From positions 1 to 10,099 of the forward strand of contig DXHG01000226.1 in assembly GCA_019113455.1 (NCBI GenBank): a DNA stretch of 10,099 nucleotides. Direction: 5' to 3'. This DNA comes from Candidatus Treponema faecavium (GTDB taxonomy: Bacteria; Spirochaetota; Spirochaetia; Treponematales; Treponemataceae). Positions 1 through 8,200 of this stretch are shown here, piece after piece. The notes under the pieces were generated by a model. It was not told the origin of the DNA and did no database searches. It was given only the letters and a program-made list of their open reading frames with translations. A program made the position numbers and the translations under genes. Each line of letters begins with the position of its first letter. The first letter of the stretch is position 1.

Positions 1-16
1 CGGCAAGTGCGCCGCT

Positions 17-116
17 GGCCATCGGCAAAATTCATGTCTGATAAACGGCAAAATAAAATTTTGCCATCGGCAAATTGTTATTTTTTAAACGGGAAAACTT
101 TTGCCGTCGGCAAATT
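17..116. repeat. Three copies of a short palindromic element (TGCCRTCGGCAAATT-like)
   Basis: Copies lie at 17-32 (GGCCATCGGCAAAATT), 62-76 (TGCCATCGGCAAATT) and 102-116 (TGCCGTCGGCAAATT), 40-45 bases apart. The third is a perfect 15-base palindrome (arms 100-106 and 108-114 around T107). Copies two and three are each preceded by a related stretch beginning AAACGG at 43 and 87. That stretch can itself pair with the left arm of the palindrome: 47-54 with 58-65 is perfect, and 90-97 with 99-106 has one mismatch. The unit is thus a pair of overlapping hairpins, seen twice plus one partial copy. It could be a dispersed intergenic repeat, a set of operators, or a terminator cluster. Confidence 0.6.
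60..86 (+). terminator. Candidate rho-independent terminator of a gene to the left
   Basis: A 6-bp stem (TTTGCC at 60-65 with GGCAAA at 69-74, 3-base loop ATC) is followed by a T-rich run, TTGTTATTTTTT at 75-86. The stem is short and only half GC, so a weak terminator at best. The left arm can pair instead with 47-54 in an 8-bp stem, which would compete with it. No gene end is visible in the window to confirm the role. Confidence 0.35.
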
Positions 117-269
117 CCCTCTCCGCCCTCAAAAAACAAACTGCAGGAAAAAAACACGTCTGAACGCAGAAACTCCCTGCGGAGACCCGCAAAGAAAAAA
201 CGCCCGCCGCCAGCGTAAACGCAGCAGCCGCCCCGCAGCCCGTACAGGGAGCCTCCTGCAAAACCAACC

Positions 270-298
270 TTGCGCATTGCCTCGTATTCGGGTATAGT
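270..298 (+). promoter_or_regulatory. Candidate sigma-70-type promoter for xseA-xseB-mutL
   Basis: A -35-like TTGCGC at 270-275 and a -10-like TATAGT at 293-298 (5 of 6 matches to TATAAT) are separated by exactly 17 bases. Transcription would start near 304-306, only 6-8 bases before the ATG at 312, so the message would be nearly leaderless. If translation instead began at the TTG at 270, this could not be the promoter. Confidence 0.4.
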
Positions 299-311
299 AA
301 CTGCGTATTTT

Positions 312-1556
312 ATGGAACAATCGGCACTATCCGGCAGGGCGCTGTCGGTTACGGAACTTACGGCAGCCATTAAAGACCTGCTTGAAGGTTCATTCGGTCC
401 TATTGTGCTTGAAGGCGAAATTTCAAATTACCGGCCGTCAAGCACCGGCCACCTGTATTTCACGCTCAAAGACGCGGGCGCCGCAATCTCTGCGGTTATG
501 TTCAAAGGCAGCAGCAGAACGCTCACATTCACGCCAAAAGACGGTATGCTCGTGCGTGTCTCAGGAAGAATTTCGGTGTACCCGCAGCGGGGCAGCTACC
601 AGATTATCGCTGACACGATGAGTGCTGCGGGGGCGGGCGCAATTTTACAGCTGCTCGAAGAGCGCAAGCAGAAACTCGCAGCAGAAGGACTCTTTAATGC
701 TGATACAAAGCGCCCGCTTCCGCCGTTTCCCCGTACCGTCGGCGTTGTTACAAGCCCTACCGGAGCCGCACTCCGCGATATACTCCAGATAATCAGGCGG
801 CGCAGCCCCTGCACATCGGTTATCGTTTTTCCGTGTCCCGTGCAGGGCGAACATGCAGGCGCAGGCATTGCCGCGATGATACGCGCGGCAAACCGATACC
901 GCACAGCGGATGTGCTCATCGTCGGACGCGGCGGCGGCTCGCTTGAAGATCTGCTGCCATTTTCAGACGAGGCAGTTGTGCGCGCGGTTGCGGCATCGCA
1001 GATACCGGTTATTTCCGCTGTCGGGCACGAAATAGACTGGGCGCTCTCTGATTTTGCCGCCGATGTCCGCGCACCTACTCCTTCCGCGGCGGCAGAGCTT
1101 GCCACGCCGCTGCAGGCGCAGCTTGTGCAGGATATAGGCGGCATGGCTGACACGCTGCTGCACGCCGTGCAGGCAAAAATCGCTGCGGTGCGCACGCGCC
1201 TTTCGGTATTCACGCCTGAATCGCTTGAGTTTCGCTTCCGCGCGATTGAGCAGCCGCTTCTGCTCCGGTTCGACAGCGCGAAAGAAGCGCTGCTTGCAAA
1301 TATGCAGCAAACGACGCAGCTGCTGCGCCTGCGCGTTCAGACGGCTGAAAACGCGCTGCACGCGGCTGACCCGCACGCGATACTGCAGCGCGGGTATTCT
1401 GTCGTTACGGATACACAGACGGGACGCATCGTCAAATCGTGGCAGGATGTGCGCCCTCAAAGCAATATACGCATACAGACGGCGGCAGGCAGCATTGCCG
1501 CGTCGGTAACAGACGCCTGCCCTGATGCCAAGGAACTACCGCATGAAGAAAACTGA
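312..1556 (+). CDS. xseA: Exodeoxyribonuclease VII large subunit
   Basis: XseA is the catalytic subunit of exonuclease VII, which degrades single-stranded DNA from both ends to short acid-insoluble oligonucleotides and then to mononucleotide-scale products. It acts in the cytoplasm with several XseB subunits. The predicted protein has 414 residues, within the family's usual 400-460. It shows an N-terminal OB-fold (about residues 1-100, with LEGEISN and GHLYFTLKD), the catalytic core motifs GRGGGSLEDL (205-214), SAVGHE (235-240) and APTPSAAAE (from 254), an Ala/Leu-rich helical region, and the C-terminal LQRGYSVV signature. The ATG at 312 is chosen because the family homology starts there (LSVTELT follows at once). 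A TTG at 270 would add 14 residues unlike the family. Neither start has a clear Shine-Dalgarno sequence. It is first in an operon with xseB and mutL. Confidence 0.95.
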   Translation: MEQSALSGRALSVTELTAAIKDLLEGSFGPIVLEGEISNYRPSSTGHLYFTLKDAGAAISAVMFKGSSRTLTFTPKDGMLVRVSGRISVYPQRGSYQIIADTMSAAGAGAILQLLEERKQKLAAEGLFNADTKRPLPPFPRTVGVVTSPTGAALRDILQIIRRRSPCTSVIVFPCPVQGEHAGAGIAAMIRAANRYRTADVLIVGRGGGSLEDLLPFSDEAVVRAVAASQIPVISAVGHEIDWALSDFAADVRAPTPSAAAELATPLQAQLVQDIGGMADTLLHAVQAKIAAVRTRLSVFTPESLEFRFRAIEQPLLLRFDSAKEALLANMQQTTQLLRLRVQTAENALHAADPHAILQRGYSVVTDTQTGRIVKSWQDVRPQSNIRIQTAAGSIAASVTDACPDAKELPHEEN

Positions 1557-1818
1557 CAAAACATTTGAACAGCGGCTCGCCCGCCTTGAGGAACTGAGCA
1601 GTGCAATCAGGCAAAACGACATCACGCTTGAAGACGCGCTTGCGTGTTTTGAAGAAGGAATCAGGCTTGCCAAGCAGATGGAAAAAGAACTCGATAAAAT
1701 CGAAGGAAAAGTACAGATACTGCTTACGGAGCCGGACGCCGCGACAGGCAATCCGGTTCCGCTGGAAAAGCCTGACGGAACACCCGAACTCGACTTATTT
1801 TCCGGGCTGGACGGCTGA
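1543..1818 (+). CDS. xseB: Exodeoxyribonuclease VII small subunit
   Basis: XseB is the small helical subunit that binds the coiled-coil extension of XseA; exonuclease VII needs several copies per XseA. The product of 91 residues is typical (usually 60-100). It carries the family pattern TFEQRLARLEELSSAIRQND followed by LEDALACFEEGIRL in two antiparallel helices, then an acidic, Pro-containing tail. The ATG at 1543 is preferred over the ATG at 1525 because AAGGA at 1530-1534 lies 8 bases before it, and the extra MPRNYR is not family-like. The start lies inside the end of xseA (14-base overlap), which implies translational coupling. The stop is 2 bases before mutL. Confidence 0.93.
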   Translation: MKKTDKTFEQRLARLEELSSAIRQNDITLEDALACFEEGIRLAKQMEKELDKIEGKVQILLTEPDAATGNPVPLEKPDGTPELDLFSGLDG

Positions 1819-1820
1819 AC

Positions 1821-3734
1821 ATGGCAGAGCGACGCCCCGTGCTGCCGCTGCCGCCGGAGACAGCGCGAAAAATTGCCGCCGGCGAAGTAATCGACCGCCC
1901 CTGTGCAATCGTGCGCGAACTGCTTGACAACGCCGTTGACGCAGGCGCAGCGGCTGTTGCCGTTGAAATAGACGGCGGCGGCATAGACCGCATCAGAGTG
2001 GCTGATAACGGCATCGGCATGACAAAAGCGGATCTTGAAAACTGCGCACGCCCGCACGCGACAAGCAAGATTGTGCGCGAAACAGACCTGCTTTCGCTTG
2101 ACACGCTCGGCTTCCGCGGAGAAGCGCTCGCCTCTATCGCCGCTGTGAGCCGCCTTGAAATCACTTCTATAGACAGTCTTGCCGCAGAGCCTGCCTGCGC
2201 GTGGAAATTGCAGCCGACTATTACCGGACAGCACGCAATCACGGCGGCGCAGCTTGCGCGCGGCACGGTCGTACAGACGCAGGCGCTTTTTGAAAACTTT
2301 CCTGCGCGCCGCCGGTTTTTAAAGCGTCCGGCAGCCGAAGGCCAGCTGTGCCGCCAGCTGTTTGCGGAAAAAGCCCTGCCCCGCACCGATACAGCATTCC
2401 GCCTCATTATGGACGGCAAACTGCGTCTTGACCTGCCGGCACGGCAAACGCCTGTTGCGCGGTTTGTAAACGCACTTGAGCTTGATTATGCGGAATCGCT
2501 GTTCAAAGAGCTGCATATACAGTCTGCCGTTATGCAGGACGGCAAGCCCCTGTGGCACGCTGATATTATTATCGGGGATCCTGCCGTGTACCGCAGCGAC
2601 CGGCGCGCCATATACATTTACGCAAACGGACGGCGCATCAGCGAATACTCGCTCGTGCAGGCGATCGAATACGGCTGTCAGGGCTATTTCCCTAACGGCA
2701 CGCATCCGATAGCCGCGCTCTTTCTGTATATGGCTCCGGAACTTGTCGACTTTAATATTCATCCGGCAAAGCGCGAAGCACGGTTTAAGGATCTCGGCGA
2801 AGTGCATCAGGCGGTAAGCCGCGCCGTGCGGGAAAGTTTCAGATCACAGGCGGCGACTGGCGCTACGCAAGAGTCCGTTTCTCTTGCCGCGCAGGCGCAG
2901 GAGCTCTTTCCCCGCACGGAGCAGAGTGTACCGCACGAGCCGTGCCAGCCGTATATGTGCGAAAACCGCACGCAGTGGAAAACTGCTGCACACACACCGT
3001 CTGCTGCGGCGTATCCCGAACCGGCTCCGGCGCATACCGGCGGCGCGCGCATATCATACGGGCAGTTTGAACCGCCTGCGGGGCGTTTTGTCGCTGACAG
3101 TTTCAGCGCGCCGCAAGACGAAAACCCGCTGCCTGACGATTTTCCCGTACACCAGGGGAGCCGGCCGCTTGCACGCGGCGGCGCAGTATATTACGGCACG
3201 GCGCTCGGCGTGTTCCTGCTCGTGCAAAAAGACGACACGCTCTATCTTATCGATCAGCACGCCGCCCATGAGCGCATACTGTTCAACGCATTTATCGCCG
3301 CCGCGGGCAAAACGCAGCGGCTGCTTATTCCCTATGTTGTAGAAACGGAAAACGAGGCAGACAGCGCCTATCTGCGCGGCCTCATGCCCGCACTTGCAAA
3401 AGCGGGCTTTGACGTGCGCGAACAGCAGGGCAGCGGGGCAGCCTCCCGCTACGAATTCAGCGGCGTGCCTGCGCAGTGGCACGGAACGCAGGATGAGCTT
3501 GCGCGCGATCTGCTGGAACGCCGTATTGAGCCGCAGGATCTTTTGTATTCGCTTGCCGCCTCAACAGCCTGCCGCGCTGCGGTAAAAGACGGGCATATGC
3601 TTGACAGCGCCGCCGCGCTTGACCTTGCGCTTGCGGCACTTGAACTTGACGACCCGCACTGCCCGCACGGCAGACCGCTGTGGACAGCGCTCTCAAAAGA
3701 CGAGCTTTTTAAGCTCGTGCGCCGAACGGAATAA
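1821..3734 (+). CDS. mutL: DNA mismatch repair protein MutL, endonuclease type
   Basis: MutL links mismatch recognition by MutS to strand incision and excision. The 637-residue product has the N-terminal GHKL ATPase (about 1-335) with RELLDNAVDAGA (catalytic-type E33, Mg-binding-type N37), DNGIGM (62-67), HATSKI (79-84) and GFRGEAL (97-103). A Pro/Ala-rich linker (about 340-440) leads to the C-terminal dimerisation domain. That domain holds the endonuclease motif DQHAAHE (478-484), a beta-clamp-like motif QRLLIP (499-504), ACRAAVK (583-589) and CPHGRP (614-619). These are hallmarks of MutL proteins that nick DNA themselves, as in Bacillus and most bacteria without MutH. In DQHA(X)2E(X)4E the last Glu is Asn489 here. 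The start has only a weak ribosome binding site and sits 2 bases after xseB, suggesting coupled translation. Confidence 0.96.
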   Translation: MAERRPVLPLPPETARKIAAGEVIDRPCAIVRELLDNAVDAGAAAVAVEIDGGGIDRIRVADNGIGMTKADLENCARPHATSKIVRETDLLSLDTLGFRGEALASIAAVSRLEITSIDSLAAEPACAWKLQPTITGQHAITAAQLARGTVVQTQALFENFPARRRFLKRPAAEGQLCRQLFAEKALPRTDTAFRLIMDGKLRLDLPARQTPVARFVNALELDYAESLFKELHIQSAVMQDGKPLWHADIIIGDPAVYRSDRRAIYIYANGRRISEYSLVQAIEYGCQGYFPNGTHPIAALFLYMAPELVDFNIHPAKREARFKDLGEVHQAVSRAVRESFRSQAATGATQESVSLAAQAQELFPRTEQSVPHEPCQPYMCENRTQWKTAAHTPSAAAYPEPAPAHTGGARISYGQFEPPAGRFVADSFSAPQDENPLPDDFPVHQGSRPLARGGAVYYGTALGVFLLVQKDDTLYLIDQHAAHERILFNAFIAAAGKTQRLLIPYVVETENEADSAYLRGLMPALAKAGFDVREQQGSGAASRYEFSGVPAQWHGTQDELARDLLERRIEPQDLLYSLAASTACRAAVKDGHMLDSAAALDLALAALELDDPHCPHGRPLWTALSKDELFKLVRRTE

Positions 3735-3756
3735 CGCGGCGGCAGTTAGTCTGTGT

Positions 3757-5229
3757 TCAGTTGATAATCGCCTGCACGGTGCAGGCGGCAATAGCAAGAT
3801 TCATCTTTTCGCGGTACAGCTCGATTTCGGCGGTTGTGCGCTCAATATCTGCCTGCAGCACGTCGCGTTCCGAGCCATACCCTGCGTCAAACAGCTTCTG
3901 ATACCGGTCGCGGTTTGCCTGCGCGCTGCTTATTCTCAGTTCCTGATACGCTATCTTTAGCTTGCTCAAATCCATAATGCCGCACTGCTCGTTCACCGTT
4001 TCGCGCAGCGCGGCGGCGGCGTCTTCTCGTTCTATGCCGGCTGTCGCGACGGCGCTGCCCTGCCGCTTTATGTTATTCCACAGCTTGCCGCCGTCCCACA
4101 CGGTAGTCTTTATTCCCAGCGACACATTTGCGACAAGATCGTCAAGCGCGGAGCTCTGTCCCGTAAACAGCTTTGTCATGGAACCTGAAAAACCGACAGA
4201 TACCTGCAGCGCTATGTCCGGTTTCCAGTAAATCGTGCCTTTTGCAATCTTTTCTGCCAGAAGCGCCGTCTCATACAGCTTATCCAGTATCTGCAGTGCG
4301 TCCTGTTCAGGGTCGACGGCAAGCGCCTGCGTTTCGCTGCGCGGCATTGCCGCAATCGACAGATACACATCTTCACGCGGCTCAAACGCAAACGACTCGA
4401 TACTCAGCGTGCCGATACCGGTCATGCGCCGCAGCGCAAGCAGCATTTCGTACTGCTGCTGCTGTATCTCTGCGGCAGTTACCTGCAGATACGCAGCCTG
4501 CACCTCTGCCGCTTTTACGTCCTGTTCAAGCAGCATACCGCTGCGCATCGCCTCCTGCGACAGCGTTACCAGCCGCGCCGCGTACAGGCGCTGCTGTTCA
4601 AGCAGCGCGGTTATCTTATCAAGATAATAGAGCGCGGCAAGGCGCGACTCAAGTTCCGCCTCAAGCTGCGCGCGTTTTGATTCATACTGCAGCCGCCGCA
4701 CATCGGCTGCAAGCGTGTAGAGCTTAACCGCGTTCGTTATCTTGCCCCACGTAAACAGCGGCTGCTGCAGATCAAACTGAAACGTATACAGCGCGTTGCC
4801 CGTTCCCTCGTACATGAGAATATCGCGGTCTTCGATGGAATCAAGAATAGAACTTATCGGCGGAAACGCATCGCCTATCTCGCCGGCGATGTCTTTTGTA
4901 TTGATGTAGATGTCGTCGATGAGCGGATTGAACATATACGCGCCGCCGATGGACAAGTCAATTTTCGGCTGGTATCCGGCTTTTGCGTCTTTAACATCGA
5001 GCAGCGCGCGCGCGTATTCTTCCTGCGCCTTCTGCAGTTCCGCGTTATATTCTTCCATACTTGCGCAGAGCTCCTCAAACGTATACGACGCATATGAGGC
5101 GGCGGCAGGATCCCCGGCTTCCTGCGAGAATACGGACCACGGAAGCACGCACAAGAGTGTTGCCGCTATCGTTTTCTGCACGGAAGAAGCACCGCCCGTA
5201 CCGCCTCCGGAACGTTTTTTGACGCGCAT
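3757..5229 (-). other. TolC-type module of the fusion, with internal start and signal peptide
   Basis: From Met1049 of the fusion the sequence has the layout of a separate secreted protein: a basic start (MRVKKRS), a Gly-rich stretch, a hydrophobic core (TIAATLLCVLP) and a signal peptidase I-like site after VFS (about residue 1083), followed by ~455 residues, the normal size of a mature TolC-family protein. Long heptad-like helical segments (for example LEAELESRLAALYYLDKI) alternate with beta stretches. The module could be released from the permease by signal peptidase, or be made separately from the ATG at 5229 or the GTG at 5181. Neither has a well-placed Shine-Dalgarno sequence. A GGAGG at 5204-5208 (minus) lies 22 bases before the GTG and may be a relic of a former gene start. 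Confidence 0.75.
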
Positions 5230-8200
5230 GAGACTGCGCTTTTCAGTGATATAGTACAGCACCGGTATAATAAAGAGCGTTATCAGCGTAGACGTCAAAA
5301 GTCCGCCTGCAATCGCCTGCCCCAGCGGCGCGTATATCTCTGCGCCCTCTCCGCGCGCAACCGCCATCGGCACAACACCGAGCATCGTCGTAAGCGTTGT
5401 CATGAAAATCGGGCGCAGGCGGCTTGCCGAACCGTCCGCGACACATTCGCGCAGGCTCGCAAGCTGCTCCTCAACGGAAAGCGGCGTTCCCGCCTGCTGC
5501 GCTTCGTCCATTTTGCGCCGGCGCAGCAGATTCACATAGTCAATGAGGATAATGCCGTTATTTACCACGACACCGCCTAAAGAAATAACGCCGAGCAGCG
5601 ACACCATATTCATGCTGGAGCCGAACAGCAGCAGGCCGAGTATAACGCCGATAAGACAGAACGGTATCGTCGCCATGATAATGAGCGGCTGACGGAACCG
5701 CTCAAACTGCAGCACCATCACCGTATAAACAAGAAACCACGCAATGCCAAGCGCAAGCAGAAGCGGCGGTATCGCGTCTCCGATAAGCTCAACAACGCCG
5801 CCGGCCTCGCTCCTCACGCCCGGCGGGAGCGGATTATCCGCAAGATAGCGGTTCACGCGCGCGTTTACGCCGGACGTGTCGTCGCTTACAAGCGTCGCAG
5901 ACACCGTAATCGTATTCGCGCGGTCTTTGTGATTAACGCGGGACACCGTCTGTTCGGTGCGGATGTCGGCGATATTCGCGAACGACACCGGCGTTCCGGC
6001 GGCGGAAATTATGCGCATGTCGGAAATATCGTCAACCGTTATCGTCTTGTTTGTTATGTCAGAAAACAGCCTTATGTCGTATCGCGAATCGTCTGCCTCA
6101 TTGCGGAAGCTGCCCGCGTCCATGCCCTGCAGCAGTATTACGGACGTAAGTCCCGCTTCGTAGCTCGATATACCAAGCGAACCCATGTAATCATGCACGG
6201 CATCAATAACGAGAGAGCGGTCATCCATCGATGTATTGAGAGACGCTGTTATGACTTCCGGGTCTTCAAGCAGAAAATCGCACACGCTGAGCGCCGTATC
6301 GTACAAAAGCTGCATGTCCTCGCTGACGAGCGTGAGCCCGTATCCGCCGCCGCCGGTTACATATCCGAGCAGCTTGTCAAAGCCGCCGTTCGACACCTTT
6401 ACGGAAACATCAGGAATACTGCCGGATATGGTTTCCTGCATCTGAAGAATAATGTCGTGAATATCGCGGCTGCGTTCGGCAACGGGAACAAGTACAACAT
6501 GCACATAGCCCAGATTTACTGAAGAACCGTCGCTGCCAGCAAATGACTGGCTCATGCCCGCGTAATACACGGCGTTCTGCACTTCAGGCACGTGCCGCTC
6601 AAGCAGCGCGTGAATCTGTTTCATGCCGGACTCTGTCTGCGCAAGCGTGCAGCCGTCGGGAAACTCAACATCTATGTAAAAATCGCTGTTGTCAGTTGAC
6701 GGAATAAACGAGAGCCCGAGCGCGCTCACGATAAACACGGTCGCGCCGAGAATCGCGGCTGAAAGGAATACAATAAACTTCCATGACGAAAGCGACCAGT
6801 CAAGCATCCTGCGGTAGCGGGATTCAACACAGCTCATAATCCGATCCACAATCATGATGCGGTCAACCGTGCTCCTGTCTTCGCGTAGAAACAGCTTCAT
6901 TAAAAACGGCACAATGACAACAGCCGATACAAACGATGCGCTTAACGCCAAAATAAGCGTAATGGATATATCGCGCAGCACCATGCCGACAATACCGGTC
7001 AGGCACGCAATCGGAATAAACACGACGACAGTCGTCGCCGTGCTCGCAAATATCGCAGCGCCTACTTCGTCAGCGCCGTGCAGAATACTTTCGCGCACGG
7101 TATACAGATACCTGCCGCCGGCCCCTTTTGCGCGGTAATACCGGTACACCTCTTCTATCATAACGATTGAGCCATCAACAACCATGCCGAGCGCGACAAC
7201 CATGCCTGACAAGGACATCAGGTTTATGCTGATGCCGGCAGCGCGCAAACCGATAAACGTGAACAGAATCGAAAGCGGGATCGACAGCCCGATAATAAAC
7301 GTTGCGCGCAGATCGATAAGGAAAAGAAAAATCACAATAACGGCCATGACAACGCCGCCGATACCGGAAGACACCACCGTTTGCAGTGAAGCAGCAATCG
7401 TGCGGCTGTCGTCGTTTACGATATTGTAAGAGACGGCGCCGCCGGTCTCCTGTTCTGATTCCGCAAGAATCTCTTTTACACGGGCAGCAATCTGCATCGT
7501 GTTGCCATCGCTGCGTTTTGTAACGCTCACAACAATTATGTCGTTTTCGCCGTCAGACACGCTGAACGTTTCCTCAGGATAGCCAAGAGATATGCGCGCT
7601 ACATCGGACAGCCGTATAATCGTTGTACCTGCAGAACCGACAGGCAGATTTTCAATATCTTCTATAGAAGATAATTCACCGCTGTAGCGCACATTGATGG
7701 TGCGCCCTTCGTATTCGGCAGAACCGGCAGGAAGCGATACGTTCGCGTAATTAAGCGCCTGATACACGTTCAGCACGGAAATATTTCGTGCGGCAAGTTC
7801 TGCAAGCTGCAGTTCAATATTCAGCCTGAGCTCGCTGCCGCCGGTGATAGACACCTGAGATACGCCCGGAATCGCGGTAATGCGCGGACGCAGCTCGTCT
7901 TCCACATACGCCGTAGCGCTGCCGACGTCTCCGCCGGTATGCATGGAAAACGTTACCACCGGAAGCATCTCGGCGCCGCCGACAAGCACTTCAGGCACGC
8001 CGAGCAGCCCGTCAGGCAGCTGTTCGGCAAGCTTATTCACGCGGTTGCGGACTTCGTTAATCTGGTCATACGGTTCCACTCCGTCGCGAAACGTGATAGT
8101 AGTAATGCACACGGAATTGGACAGTTCGCTGCTCACGCTCTTAAAATCAGGCAGCGTTACAAAATCATCTTCCATTACGGACGCTACGTCATCGGCCATG

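Larger units (their letters stand above)
1..269. other. Intergenic region upstream of xseA, no convincing gene
   Basis: No reading frame here looks like a protein. The open frames on both strands give Arg/Lys-rich or Cys/Phe-rich translations with no recognisable domain and no ribosome binding site. The first ~116 bases are AT-rich and carry the palindromic repeats listed separately. Positions 120-269 are A-rich with GC-rich islands and include a small hairpin: TGCGG at 178-182 pairs with CCGCA at 187-191 across a 4-base loop, without a following T-run on either strand. Whatever gene lies to the left ends before this window. Confidence 0.6.

Noticed and set aside
32..370. Minus-strand open frame of 112 codons upstream of and into xseA
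   Set aside because: Cys/Phe/Gly-rich translation with no domain, no ribosome binding site, and overlap with the conserved start of xseA.
596..1213. Minus-strand open frame of 205 codons inside xseA
   Set aside because: Low-complexity Ser/Ala-rich shadow of the conserved XseA coding frame, which carries all the family motifs.
1536..2419. Two overlapping minus-strand open frames (about 230 codons each) over xseB and mutL
   Set aside because: They oppose well-conserved xseB and the MutL ATPase motifs; translations look like antisense of GC-rich coding DNA.
5140..5155. Lipoprotein signal (TLLC) in the internal signal peptide of the TolC module
   Set aside because: The residue before Cys is Leu rather than a small residue, and a better signal peptidase I site (VFS then Q) follows a few residues later.
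5929..6522. Plus-strand open frame of 197 codons inside the permease
   Set aside because: No domain or start signal; it is antisense to the second periplasmic region of the RND permease.
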